Origin: Cyanidium caldarium
Taxonomy: Eukaryota; Rhodophyta; Bangiophyceae; Cyanidiales; Cyanidiaceae
DNA: 64,000 nucleotides
Direction: 5' to 3'
Assembly (NCBI GenBank): GCA_026184775.1
Contig: JANCYW010000008.1
Span: forward strand, 424,040-488,039
The translations under genes and the position numbers were made by a program. Below are positions 36,971 through 47,095 of the stretch, in pieces; position 1 is the first letter of the stretch, and each line of letters opens with the position of its first letter. A model generated the notes under the pieces. That model worked only from the letters and a program-made list of their open reading frames with translations. It did no database searches and was not told the origin of the DNA.

Positions 36971-39900
36971 TTACCGACACGTTCGGTCATCCCCTGGTGT
37001 GTGCGCAAACTCTCCCGCCGCTGATAGGCTCTCCGGTTTGGTCAGCAGGTGCGCATCCCAACTGTGCCGAAATACCTCCCGCAGCGCGACGCGCACCTCA
37101 GGGGCGCTGGCGGTGCCGATCATCTCCACCAGATCCTCGAACAGTACCGAGAAGAACTGGCGATACGCCTCGTCGGGCAACTGCGCCAGCCGCTCCAGGA
37201 TGAAACACACCACCGGGGTGAATGCCTGCATCTCGCGCTGCTCTTCCACCGACGGCACGCGCGCCGCCTCGGATAGCGGCGCATCGTCGTCCGCGCCCGC
37301 ATCCGCTGGTTCATTCAGACCCGTCTCGTGGTCCGTCGCAGCCGCTCCCTGTCCGGTGCGCACCTTGCGGTTCATCTCGCGGATGCACTCGAGACACATC
37401 TCCCGCAGCGGCGCCTCGGCCGGGGCCGCATACGCCGGCCGCTCGTCCGCCATCAGCCGGAACAGCGCCAACAAATACACCATCCGGCCGGTGGTGTCCT
37501 GCCGGAACAGATTCGGCACCTGGGACATGAAGCCGGCGCGCCACAGCCCGAACCGCAGGCCGAAATCCGCGTTGAACGCGCGGGCAAACGCGAACGAGCG
37601 GCGCACGCTGCCGGCCAGCGCCAACACATCCGCCACCGCCAGGTGTTGGTAGTGCGTGTCGATCATCTCCCGCACCAATTGGATGAGCAGCAGTTGCACC
37701 ACGCACTTGCAGCGCACCGCGCGGAAATCGATGCGGTGGCGCGCGGCCGCGCGCTCCGCCCCCGGCGACGACGGTGGGGATTCGGCGGCTGCACTGCCCT
37801 CGTCTGTCGGCGGCGCCATGATTTCGTGCGGCGTCATCGTCTCCACCGCCTCGTCGATCAGACGTGTCACCTGCTGCCACTCGTCGGGCGACATGCTCGC
37901 CGCCGACTGGTCCACCAGCCGCTGCAGACACCCGACGCCCTCGCGGCTCACCGCCTCGTGCTCCTGACACACCCAATTGCGCAGCAGATCGAGCATGTCG
38001 GCGAACAGCCCGCGCATCACCGCGAAATGCGCCTCGAAGACGGTCAGCAGACCGCGCAACGCCCCGGCGCCGGTGGTCTTGGCCCAGTCGCGGCTGTCGT
38101 GACCGCCCACATCGCCGTCCAGCTGTGCCTCAAAGCGGTCGCCGCCGGGCAGGTGCCGAATGTCGTCGAAGATGGGCGCGAGCACGCCGCGAAACACCAG
38201 CTGCCAAAACTCCGGCGGGAACGTGCCGCCGTACTCCACCAATGCCCGAAACAGTAGATCCGTGGCCTGGGCGCGCAACGGCTCCCGTTCATCCGCGCAC
38301 ATGTTGGCCAGCGCGGTCAGCAGCGGGAACCACAGCCGACCCAGATCGCTCGCCGCCGCCTCGGGCACGCCGGTGCGCTGCTCGGCCACCATCAGCGGCG
38401 CGCGCACGCCCAGATGTTCCAGGGCGCGGGCGGCCACGGCGCTCGACGCGCGATTGGCCGCAAACACCGCCAACGCGTGCAGGCCGTCCACAAACACATC
38501 GGGCACGCTGCCGAAATAGGTGCGCACGATCGAGTCCAGGATGGCGAACGCCGCCTCCACCACATCCTCGCTGCGGTCTTCGGCGGCATGTTGCAGCACC
38601 GCAAACGCCGTCTTCCAGCCCGACTTGAGCAGCGCCGTCTGTGTGTGCACCAGCTGCGACACGCAGTCGAGCGCGTACAGCTTCAGCTCGCGCGACTCGC
38701 TCAGCTGCATGCACGCCTCGAACGGCCGCAGAAACTCGCGCTGGAAGCTAAAATTGGCCAGCTCCGGCTTCTCCAGAAACTTGACGGCCATCTGCCGCAG
38801 CGACTCCACCGCGTACGTCGCCACCACCGACTGGTTCGGGTGCCGAATGCACGACTCGATAAAGGTGGAGATTTGGCGCCAGAGGCGCGACCACTCCAGG
38901 CGGATGCGGCCCATGTTGTAATGCGACACCTCCACCACCTTTTGCAGGCAGAAGAGGCGCGGTGGCGAGGAGGCGTCGGCGTTCTCCATCTCCTCCAGCG
39001 CCACGATGCACAGCGCCTGCACGAAATCCGACACGCCCTTGCCCGACAGCTGGACGGTGCCGGGGAACAGCTGCTCCAGCTCGGCACTGCGCAGCACCAG
39101 CTGCAGCGATTCCCACACCGGGGGCGGTAGCGCAGGTGGGGTGGCAGAGGTGGCGGATGGCGATGGCGGCCCCAGTGCAGCGGCGGTGGGGCTGTCGGTC
39201 GCCCCAGGCGTCGAGCTGTTATTCTCCCCGGCCAGCATCGCCCGCACCCGTTCCAGCTGCGACACGGCCCGCAACACATCCACCCAGGTCTCGCCGAGCA
39301 TGTCGCCGTCCGCCACGGCCACCTGCAGCAGAATGCGCACGCATTCCACGTTGCGCCGGCGCACATCGCGCAGCGAATGCAGCTTGGTGAACTTGGCAAT
39401 AGAGGTGGCCAGCGCCTTGCGCTCGGTCTCCATCTCAAACAGCGACGCGATGTGCAGCGCGATGGACAGGCCCTCGGTGCACTGCTGCACGGTGGTCGCG
39501 TCGGCGTCCGGCGTGGTCTCCATCAGTTGCGCAAACGTGGCCAGCAGCGGATACCAGGCCACCTCCAGCATCAACCGCACATGCCCGATGTTGTTGGCGG
39601 TAAAGTACACTTCGGGCTCGGCGGTCGGGGACTCCTCGGTGGCTTCGCCCGCCCGCGGCGTCTGCGAACGTTGGCTGCGGCGCTGCGCAAACAGCTCCCG
39701 CGTCTGCGCCAGCAACCGTTCGCTCTCCTCCTTGAACAGCTGCATACGCTGCTGCTCGCCGAGGAAGGCAGCGTGTGCCAGCCGCAAATCCGGCACGCCA
39801 CCCGCCCCGCCAGCATCAAACAGGTGCGTGCCCGAGTCGGCCAGGCGGATCTCCTGCGCGGCAATGCGCCGGTAGATGCCCACCAGCAGCTCGCGCGGCA

Positions 39901-42322
39901 GATCCGCCCCGTCGTCGATGCCGCGGTTGTTGCGCACGAAATCCTCCACGGTCATCTTCTTGCGCACCTGCGGGTTGTGCAGATCGGTGTTGAGCATGAT
40001 GACCGAGTAGGCCAGCACGTACGCCGTGTCCGCGCTGGCGAACACGTTCGCATTGCAGGCGCAGTAGCGCTGGGCGAACTTCTCCGCGATGCGATCGATC
40101 TTCTGCGCCTCGCCCGGCAGCCGGAACGTCGACAGATGCCGCCGCAACGCATCGTCGATGCGAGCGTCGGTGAAGTCGGCGGCGTCGGTGAAGGCGTGCA
40201 TCACTTGGCGCGCGAAATCGTCGGCTCTTCCCAAAAACTCACCCAACTGCCGCTTGTCCAGACCGGCGGTGGTGCGCAGCCACCGGGCCACCGCCGCGGG
40301 GTCGTCCAGCGAGAGCAGCTGGTGGTCGCGTGCCCACTGCAATCCCTCTTCGGGGCTCTTGTTGAAGCGCGCTACCGCCTCGCTCAGCTCCTGCTTGCGG
40401 CGCAGCGTCTGCACCAGCGCGGCATCGGTGCCGGTGGCGGCCGCGCCCTCGCTGCCGAAGGAGATATCGGCGGCGCGCTCCGAACCGCTGTTCACCGCGC
40501 CCCCGTCGGTGCTCAGCGGGGCGCTCTCGCCATCAGCGGCAGCGAGGTCCTCCAGCCGCGCCCGCGCCAGCGGCTCGCACCAATCGCGCAGCGAGCGCAG
40601 CAGGTGCAGAATGCACTCCAAGCCGGCGTGACGAATGCTCTGCGCGGCGCCGCGCTGCACGCCGTGGTGCAGCGCGCCGGTCGCCAGCTTGCCCAGGTCG
40701 TCCACCAGTCGCTCGAAGATCTTGGGCGACGCCATATCGCAGTCGTAATTGAGGAACAGGTCCATCAACATCTGCTGGTCGTCGACGATCTGGCGCACCG
40801 AGTGCAGCACGCGCTCCCGCTGCGCATGCGACACCGTGGGGCTCTCCAGAAACCGGAACACCACCGTGTGGAACACCGCCGACACCTCGGTTTTGAGGTG
40901 CGCCCGGAAAGTGCTCAACAGCAACTCAAAAATGTCCAGCGCGGCACTCAGCACCACATTCGCCTGCAGCATGCAGTTTTGCAGCACGCTCGGCACCAAA
41001 TACTCGCGGATAGCGTACACAAAGCGCTCGCTCTGGGACATCAGGCGGCCGCACTGGCGCAGCACGTCCGCCACGAGACGCAGTGCCAGCAGCTTGGAGC
41101 GCACCGGCAGCGCGTCCGCGCTCATGCTGGCGGTGTCCGGCATGCTCTTCGAAGACAGCTTACACAGCGCCCGAAACAGCAGGTAGGCGTCTTTGTGTTC
41201 CAACGTCGTCGCTGCGGTTGCTGGCACATTCGTCGCATCGTCCGTCGGGCGTTCGGCGTCGGCGATCGCCTGATGGGTCAGCACGGTGCCGGCCACCACC
41301 GCCGCCGGCTCCAGCGTGGGCGACGCGGTCGCCGCGGCTGCCGCCTGCTCTTGCGACTCCCAGTCGGAGAACACCATGCTGACAATTTGGATGGTGGCGG
41401 CGCGCGCGGTGGTCTGCGTCGACGGCGACCGACTGGACAGGTAGATGTTGTACAGCGTGCGGATCGCCGCCAACAGCGATGACTGGTGCAGGCCGTGCGC
41501 CGTGCTGGTGGCCGACGCCAACAGCACCTGCGTAATCCGAATCAGGGCGGTCTCGTCCTTGGTGTCCACCGCATCACAAGCCGTCTGCACCAGCTCCTCG
41601 AATTGCTCCTCGGAAAAGTGCTCCGCCCGGTGCGGATCCAGAAAGCCGTACGTGAGCAGCCGCTGCAGGGTGTCCAGGGCGATGTCCATGGCGGCCGCCT
41701 TGCCGCAACGCACCGTCGCCAGCAGCGCGTGGAACGCCTCCGCACAGTCGGGTTCGGCCCCCGACTCGAGGCGCTCCACCGCCTGCCGACACGTCGCCGT
41801 GACCTCGGCGTACTTGCGCGAAGCGAGCGTCTCCAAAGTGCGCCGCAGACCGCGCAGCGCGATGAGGCGCGCCACTTCGGTGTTGCGCGCCCGAGCGCGG
41901 CCGTCGTCGGGCGCGAGCGCCGTCTCCAAGTTGGCGCGGCGGCTGCCCGGCGGCGGCGCGCGATCTTTCCAAAGTGCGCTCGAGTCGGTGGAGCTACGTG
42001 GGGCAGAGTCTGCGGTGCTCGGCGGTGACGCCGAGTGCGCGATTGGAGTGCTGTTGGCGCGGGGAGAGGAGCTGGGCAAATGCCCAGCGCTCACTCGCAG
42101 ACTCAAGTCCGGCGCAGGACTCCTCTCCTCTGTCGCCGCCGACGCCTCCTCGTCGGTCGCCATCTCCTCCACTGGCGGCACCGACCCGCTCCCGCTCACG
42201 TCCGCGGCAGGTGCAGCCGGTGTTAGGTTCACGGGGGGGTCGGCAGCCGCCCACCATCCACCGTCCGGTGGGACAGCACCCCCCGCGCCCTGCCGCGGCG
42301 GGGAGCCGTCCTCGGTGACCAT
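36971..42322 (-). CDS. BIG-type Sec7 guanine-nucleotide exchange factor for ARF
   Basis: A ~1783-residue guanine-nucleotide exchange factor that activates ARF GTPases at the trans-Golgi and endosomes. Order of domains: disordered start, DCB and HUS regions (with the HUS box around LLMDLFLNYDCDMASPKIFERLV, shown in part), Sec7 domain with catalytic Glu738 in FRLPGEAQKIDR, then HDS repeats to the C-terminus. In the Sec7 domain AYSVIMLNTDLHNPQVRKKM carries the Tyr-Ser, Asp and Met residues typical of brefeldin-A-sensitive exchange factors. The frame extends upstream to 42766 through GTG; ATGs at 42484 and 42322 are the realistic starts. Confidence 0.95.
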   Translation of the reverse strand: MVTEDGSPPRQGAGGAVPPDGGWWAAADPPVNLTPAAPAADVSGSGSVPPVEEMATDEEASAATEERSPAPDLSLRVSAGHLPSSSPRANSTPIAHSASPPSTADSAPRSSTDSSALWKDRAPPPGSRRANLETALAPDDGRARARNTEVARLIALRGLRRTLETLASRKYAEVTATCRQAVERLESGAEPDCAEAFHALLATVRCGKAAAMDIALDTLQRLLTYGFLDPHRAEHFSEEQFEELVQTACDAVDTKDETALIRITQVLLASATSTAHGLHQSSLLAAIRTLYNIYLSSRSPSTQTTARAATIQIVSMVFSDWESQEQAAAAATASPTLEPAAVVAGTVLTHQAIADAERPTDDATNVPATAATTLEHKDAYLLFRALCKLSSKSMPDTASMSADALPVRSKLLALRLVADVLRQCGRLMSQSERFVYAIREYLVPSVLQNCMLQANVVLSAALDIFELLLSTFRAHLKTEVSAVFHTVVFRFLESPTVSHAQRERVLHSVRQIVDDQQMLMDLFLNYDCDMASPKIFERLVDDLGKLATGALHHGVQRGAAQSIRHAGLECILHLLRSLRDWCEPLARARLEDLAAADGESAPLSTDGGAVNSGSERAADISFGSEGAAATGTDAALVQTLRRKQELSEAVARFNKSPEEGLQWARDHQLLSLDDPAAVARWLRTTAGLDKRQLGEFLGRADDFARQVMHAFTDAADFTDARIDDALRRHLSTFRLPGEAQKIDRIAEKFAQRYCACNANVFASADTAYVLAYSVIMLNTDLHNPQVRKKMTVEDFVRNNRGIDDGADLPRELLVGIYRRIAAQEIRLADSGTHLFDAGGAGGVPDLRLAHAAFLGEQQRMQLFKEESERLLAQTRELFAQRRSQRSQTPRAGEATEESPTAEPEVYFTANNIGHVRLMLEVAWYPLLATFAQLMETTPDADATTVQQCTEGLSIALHIASLFEMETERKALATSIAKFTKLHSLRDVRRRNVECVRILLQVAVADGDMLGETWVDVLRAVSQLERVRAMLAGENNSSTPGATDSPTAAALGPPSPSATSATPPALPPPVWESLQLVLRSAELEQLFPGTVQLSGKGVSDFVQALCIVALEEMENADASSPPRLFCLQKVVEVSHYNMGRIRLEWSRLWRQISTFIESCIRHPNQSVVATYAVESLRQMAVKFLEKPELANFSFQREFLRPFEACMQLSESRELKLYALDCVSQLVHTQTALLKSGWKTAFAVLQHAAEDRSEDVVEAAFAILDSIVRTYFGSVPDVFVDGLHALAVFAANRASSAVAARALEHLGVRAPLMVAEQRTGVPEAAASDLGRLWFPLLTALANMCADEREPLRAQATDLLFRALVEYGGTFPPEFWQLVFRGVLAPIFDDIRHLPGGDRFEAQLDGDVGGHDSRDWAKTTGAGALRGLLTVFEAHFAVMRGLFADMLDLLRNWVCQEHEAVSREGVGCLQRLVDQSAASMSPDEWQQVTRLIDEAVETMTPHEIMAPPTDEGSAAAESPPSSPGAERAAARHRIDFRAVRCKCVVQLLLIQLVREMIDTHYQHLAVADVLALAGSVRRSFAFARAFNADFGLRFGLWRAGFMSQVPNLFRQDTTGRMVYLLALFRLMADERPAYAAPAEAPLREMCLECIREMNRKVRTGQGAAATDHETGLNEPADAGADDDAPLSEAARVPSVEEQREMQAFTPVVCFILERLAQLPDEAYRQFFSVLFEDLVEMIGTASAPEVRVALREVFRHSWDAHLLTKPESLSAAGEFAHTPGDDRTCR

Positions 42323-42756
42323 GCTGTTGCTCGGTGCACCACCTCGGCCACGCTGCCTTGTGTCCGGTTTCCACACCGCACGGTGCCCGACAGCACACGG
42401 CTGCGGAGCCAGCGAGCGGTTTCTCCGCCAAAACGCTCCGATGGGCGGCCATCGCGGCAGTCGGTCGGGCGGGATGGCCGGCATGGCCAAGCACCCCGAG
42501 CCGCAGATGGGAATATAGGAAGAAAAATGCCAGCAGAGGAGGGAGCAGTGTCTAGTTCGCGCTCGTTGACGAGCTCCTCGGCGGTGTTCAGAGGGCCACG
42601 AGTCACGGTCTCGTCCACCTGTCACTGGGGCGCCGTCCGTGTCGTTCAACGCGCCCGGGCAGGAAATGCCCTGCAGAACCTCGAGTTGTGGGGCTGTGAA
42701 TACTCGCACCACCACCACCATCACCACCACCACCGCCCACTCTCCGCAACCCGTCG
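42323..42756. promoter_or_regulatory. Divergent intergenic region with CAC microsatellite
   Basis: 434 bases between the BIG gene and a small hypothetical gene. It includes a CAC/CAT trinucleotide run at about 42709-42736. If the BIG protein starts at 42484 the region is shorter. Confidence 0.45.
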
Positions 42757-43320
42757 ATGCAACCACTCCGCAGAGGCGTCGGCAAGGTGCGCACCAAGAC
42801 CACGCTGTGCAATATCCAACCCGACGCCATCCCTCGCGCCGTGGCTTGGCGACACCTCACTGCCACATATCGCGACACCAAAGAGCACCTGAGCACCCTG
42901 CTGCATCCACACACGCTAGCGCCGTTCTGCGTTCGTCGCGCCGGTGTCGATCGCGCCGAGCAGTGCTGCACCGACGCCATGGCCTGTGTCGATGCGCAGC
43001 TCACGCTTCTGATCGGCCATTCCATGCGCTACTGGGAGTCGTTCGCACAGCATCCGCTCGGTTTACGTGACGTGCTGGTTCGCAAAGCTTTCCTACAATC
43101 CTGCCGTCGGCGGCTGGCACGCAGTGCCGCAGCGCTGCGCACCGGTCTCTACACCATCGTGCGGGAGCGGCTGGAGCTGGGTGACCGGTCCGCCGCCGCT
43201 GCCGCCGCCGCCACAGCCACTTGTGCTCAGGCTGGCACTTTCCCGCCGTCGGAATCCGCATCGGCACCGTCCGAGTTCTCCGCGTCCCCCTCTTCCCGTT
43301 CCACACTCGACACCCGGTAA
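42757..43320 (+). CDS. Hypothetical protein overlapping the ISE2 3' end
   Basis: A 187-residue protein I do not recognise. Residues 1-145 look like a helical fold (KTTLCNIQPDAIPRAVAWRHL, DAQLTLLIGHSMRYWESFAQH) with several Cys and His; the rest is an Ala/Ser-rich tail. The last ~94 bases overlap, on the opposite strand, the end of the ISE2 gene, so the Ala/Ser tail is constrained by the other gene. The composition of the first part is protein-like and the ATG at 42757 is well placed, so it is probably real. Confidence 0.5.
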   Translation: MQPLRRGVGKVRTKTTLCNIQPDAIPRAVAWRHLTATYRDTKEHLSTLLHPHTLAPFCVRRAGVDRAEQCCTDAMACVDAQLTLLIGHSMRYWESFAQHPLGLRDVLVRKAFLQSCRRRLARSAAALRTGLYTIVRERLELGDRSAAAAAAATATCAQAGTFPPSESASAPSEFSASPSSRSTLDTR

Positions 43321-46300
43321 GTAAAGGCATCGGTGACCGGATATCGGTCCATCAGGGCGATGGCCCGTCGCGCATTTCGTCGCAACGACTCGGGCACCAA
43401 CGGACTGGGCGCCCGCGTACCATCCGCCAGCACCCGCGCCGTCAGCGCCAGCATCGGCAGCTGCCGCAGCGTGTCCAGACCGCGCCGCAACAGCCGCACC
43501 ACATCGCCCTCGTCCAGCGTGGTGCCTTTCAGCAATTGCGGCCACGATGCGCCGCGCGCCCACTCCTCCACCAGCCCCACCAGTTCGGTGGACAGCGTCA
43601 GCGACGGAAAGTTCACCTCGGGCACCTCGGCCAGCGATTCCGGTTCCGAAAACTGCACCACCGCCTCCGTCTGGGCCTCGTCCACCATTTGGCGCAACGG
43701 CTCCAGCACGTCCTGGCACAAGTGCACCACCGCGGCGCTGGGCGCATACGCGCACTGCACACTGGAGGGCGGCGCCACATCCACCGCCAGCGCCGCCATG
43801 GTCGCCGCCAACTGGTGCGGTGCCAGCCGCGCTAGACGGTCGGCGCAGCCAGCGATGGCCACCGCCAGCCACACCTCGTTCTCGGCGCGCAGCTCCGCCA
43901 CCAGCCGCCCAAAATCGGTGACCGCGAAACGCACATCGGAAGCGTCGCTGCGCAACGAGTCGACGAGGGCGACGGCGCCACGCTCGTGCAGCGGCTGCAG
44001 ACACTCGAAGCGCAACAGCACCTGCACCAGGCCGAGGAAAGCACGCCAACTGGCACCCGCCGACGCCTGCATCTCCGTGCGCAACTGCTCGCCGCGCAGC
44101 CGATTCACCTGCGCCTCCAGCTGCGACAGCGTCTTGCGAGCGTGCAGCACCACCGGCTTGTTGGGCGCGGCGTATACCGCAAACTGTGCCAAACGCGCGC
44201 GCAGTTCCTCTACCCGCTCCCGCTGCGCGCGCACTTCCGGTGGCTCCGCGTCGTACAGCGGGTATTCGGCACGCACCGGTGCCATCGTCGCACGCTCCTT
44301 GTCCTCGTCCTCCTCGTCGTCCTCCTCGTTGTCATCCGCTGCCGGCACCTCCACCAGAGCGCCGCCGCCGTCGTCGTCGTCGTCAGCAGCAGCAGCAGCG
44401 AGGCGGTGCACAAACCACGCCACCGTCGACGGGTCCACCACGCTCTCCTGACTGAGGCTCGCTTCGCCGCACCGGCTGCGCACGTGGGACACGCGCCGCC
44501 ACGACAGGCGCCGCAGCGCCACCCCATCGGTGCGCCATACGTCGTCGGGCATGCCCTCTAACACCAACTCCTCGTCGGACAGCACCGAAGCGACGTACTG
44601 TGCGTCGCACACGCACAGGCGACCGTCGCGCGTCAGCAACGCGTACCGTGGCAGGCCCTCGCGACACCACGGTCCGGCGTCGGACACCACCCCCACAAAC
44701 ACCGCCCGCTCGCCGGTGCGCCGTAGCTGCACTTGCATGCCCGCCGGGCAGAAAAGCAGCACGTCCTCCATCGTCTCGCGGTGAATGCGATCGTGATTGG
44801 CGCGCAGAGAGCGCAGAATGCGGCGCTCGTTGCGGACCCGATCCCGCAGCTTTTCGTAGGCGCGCACCTGCTCCACACCGCCGTACTGCTCTAGCAGTTG
44901 TCGCGTCTCCTCCAGCCGCGCCTCCAACGCCGGCAAACTGTTGTTGCTGCTGTCGTCATCGTCGCCGTTGCGTTTGCCGCGCGACCGCCGCTGCATGGCC
45001 ATGAAACTGCCAAACGAGCGCTCCACATACCGCCGCGCATTCACCAGACCGATGCCCGGGTGGCGCAACAGATTCAGCACCATGCTGTACGTGGGGGCAA
45101 AGTTGGATTCCAGGGCGTCCGGGCCGCCCGCGAGCAGCTTGTAGGCCAGCGGGGCGCTGGGTTCCCACGGCGATTGCACGATGATGGCGAAACCGACGCG
45201 GTCCATGCCGCGACGGCCCGCACGCCCGGCCATCTGCAGCAGCGCGTTGGGCGTGAGGTTCACGATACCCGAGGCGCCCGCGCGTTTGCTCAGCGCGGTG
45301 ATGACCGTCGAGCGCGCCGGCATGTTGATGCCGGCCGCCAGCGTCTCGGTGGCGAACACGCACTTGATGAGATTGGCCTGGAAGAGGCGCTCGGTGAGCA
45401 TCTTCCACATCGGCAGCATGCCGGCGTGGTGCGAGGCGACACCCTGCAGCATGGCCTGGCAGCGCGTCTGCGCGTCGGCGGTCTGCAGCATCTCCGGGTG
45501 CTCGGCGAGGAACGCATCCAGTCGCGTCTGCAGCTCGGCGCGTTCCGACGGCGTCAGCAGCTCCAGTTCGGTGTTGCTGGCCAGCACATCCCGCATCGCC
45601 TGGTCGCAACCGCTGCGCGAAAAGATGAACACGATCGCCGGCAGCTTGTGGTGGCGATGCAGTCGCCGCACCAGGAACGGGTACGTGGGCACTTCCTCGC
45701 GCAGCTCGCTGCGTACCTGGCGCTGTCGTTGGCGGCGCAGCAGGTCCGCGACCAGCTCGGCGTGGGAGACGCCGGCCAACGGCTCCGACGGCCGCGGCCG
45801 TCGCAGAAACTCCAGGTGCCGCGCCGGCCGCCGCAGCGCCGGGTTCAACATCCATCCATCGTGGGCCCAGTTGGAGCGCGCTTGCACCTCTTTGCGCGCT
45901 GCTCGGCTGCGCGTGGGCATGAACCCGCGGTGCGGTTTGGCGTCCGGCCGCTGCTCCTCGCGTACCAGCAGCGGATACAAGCCGTCGCGGTTGGCGTACA
46001 CAAACTGCAGTGGCACCGGCCGAAAATCGCTCGCCACCAGCTCGGTCGGTCCATGCACCGCATTCATCCAGGTGCAGATGTCGCGCGCATTGCGCATGGT
46101 GGCCGACAGCGCCACCAGCAGTGTCTGCGGCGAGCTGCCGATCACCGACTCCTCCCACACCGTTCCGCGCTCCACATCGTTCATGTAGTGGAACTCGTCC
46201 AGCACCACCGCGAACACGTCGTCGGTCAGCTCGATGGCGTCGCCGTCGCCGCCCTCGCCGCCAGCATCGCCCACCGCCTTTCCCAGCCGAGTGCGATACA

Positions 46301-46871
46301 GCATGTTGCGGTACACCTCGGTGGTCATCACCAGCAGTGGCGCGCGTGCGTTGATGGACACATCGCCGGTGAGCAGCCCCACGTGGCGTAAACCGAAGCG
46401 CTCGCAAAAGTCGCCGTACTTTTGGTTGGAAAGCGCCTTGAGCGGCGTCGTGTAAAATGCCCGCATACCCCGCGACAACGCCAAGTGCAGCACCGCCTCG
46501 CCCACCACCGTCTTACCCGAGCCGGTCGGCACCGACACCACCACCGAGCGGTTGCCCAGCACCGCCGACAGCGCATCCTCCTGGAACGCGTCCAGCTCGA
46601 AGCCGAACAGCGGCGCCAGCTGCTCCAGCGAGCGGATACCGTTCAGGGCAGAAGCGGCGCCCTCCCTCAGCCAGTCGGCAAACGGCCGACCGTTGCGGTC
46701 GCCGTCCGAGGTGGTGGCGTCCAGCACCGCCCGCAGGTGGTTCGGGGGCGGCCAGCGCGGTCGTCGGCGCCGGAAGAGGGGACACGGACGCCGCGACGCC
46801 GTCGGTGCACTCCCCACCCAAGCATGACTACCACCAGTACAGAGGGGCAGTCGCACTGCCACAAAGACCAT
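43227..46871 (-). CDS. ISE2: Plastid DExH RNA helicase ISE2 (SKI2-like)
   Basis: A 1214-residue superfamily-2 RNA helicase. ISE2 in plants acts in plastid RNA processing and in regulation of plasmodesmata. The Walker A motif is PTGSGKT (Lys120), the DExH box is VLDEFHYMND, and YTTPLKALSNQKYGDF, GLLTGDVSINARAPL, MTTEVYRNMLY and ATETLAAGINMPARSTV are all SKI2/MTR4-class motifs in the ISE2 form. QMAGRAGRRGMDR is motif VI. The C-terminal DSHCT-like domain is present (FEPESLAEVPEVNF region). The N-terminus (MVFVAVRLPLCTGGS) with an aromatic residue near the start and later Arg/Pro content suits a red-algal plastid transit peptide. The frame upstream opens with TTG; ATG 46871 is used. Confidence 0.9.
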   Translation of the reverse strand: MVFVAVRLPLCTGGSHAWVGSAPTASRRPCPLFRRRRPRWPPPNHLRAVLDATTSDGDRNGRPFADWLREGAASALNGIRSLEQLAPLFGFELDAFQEDALSAVLGNRSVVVSVPTGSGKTVVGEAVLHLALSRGMRAFYTTPLKALSNQKYGDFCERFGLRHVGLLTGDVSINARAPLLVMTTEVYRNMLYRTRLGKAVGDAGGEGGDGDAIELTDDVFAVVLDEFHYMNDVERGTVWEESVIGSSPQTLLVALSATMRNARDICTWMNAVHGPTELVASDFRPVPLQFVYANRDGLYPLLVREEQRPDAKPHRGFMPTRSRAARKEVQARSNWAHDGWMLNPALRRPARHLEFLRRPRPSEPLAGVSHAELVADLLRRQRQRQVRSELREEVPTYPFLVRRLHRHHKLPAIVFIFSRSGCDQAMRDVLASNTELELLTPSERAELQTRLDAFLAEHPEMLQTADAQTRCQAMLQGVASHHAGMLPMWKMLTERLFQANLIKCVFATETLAAGINMPARSTVITALSKRAGASGIVNLTPNALLQMAGRAGRRGMDRVGFAIIVQSPWEPSAPLAYKLLAGGPDALESNFAPTYSMVLNLLRHPGIGLVNARRYVERSFGSFMAMQRRSRGKRNGDDDDSSNNSLPALEARLEETRQLLEQYGGVEQVRAYEKLRDRVRNERRILRSLRANHDRIHRETMEDVLLFCPAGMQVQLRRTGERAVFVGVVSDAGPWCREGLPRYALLTRDGRLCVCDAQYVASVLSDEELVLEGMPDDVWRTDGVALRRLSWRRVSHVRSRCGEASLSQESVVDPSTVAWFVHRLAAAAADDDDDGGGALVEVPAADDNEEDDEEDEDKERATMAPVRAEYPLYDAEPPEVRAQRERVEELRARLAQFAVYAAPNKPVVLHARKTLSQLEAQVNRLRGEQLRTEMQASAGASWRAFLGLVQVLLRFECLQPLHERGAVALVDSLRSDASDVRFAVTDFGRLVAELRAENEVWLAVAIAGCADRLARLAPHQLAATMAALAVDVAPPSSVQCAYAPSAAVVHLCQDVLEPLRQMVDEAQTEAVVQFSEPESLAEVPEVNFPSLTLSTELVGLVEEWARGASWPQLLKGTTLDEGDVVRLLRRGLDTLRQLPMLALTARVLADGTRAPSPLVPESLRRNARRAIALMDRYPVTDAFTYRVSSVEREEGDAENSDGADADSDGGKVPA

Positions 46872-47095
46872 GCTGTGCAGTCGTCCGCCACACACCCCCT
46901 CCTCCGTCGCTCCCGCCAACGCCAACCGAGGCGTTCACGCCTGTCGTGCTCGCGCGAGCACGGCGACCGGAATCCGCCACCGCGATGGTCGCGCGCCAAT
47001 GGGCGCGCCCCTTGCCGGAGGTGCTCGGGCACCACGGGAGGCCGGCTGGAGACGCCGTGCAGAGGTGCACAGAGCGCGGAGCGGGGTGTCGTGTG

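Noticed and set aside
39377-41482. 701-codon plus-strand frame opposite the BIG gene
   Set aside because: Gln/His/Arg-rich shadow of the real gene caused by high GC at third positions.
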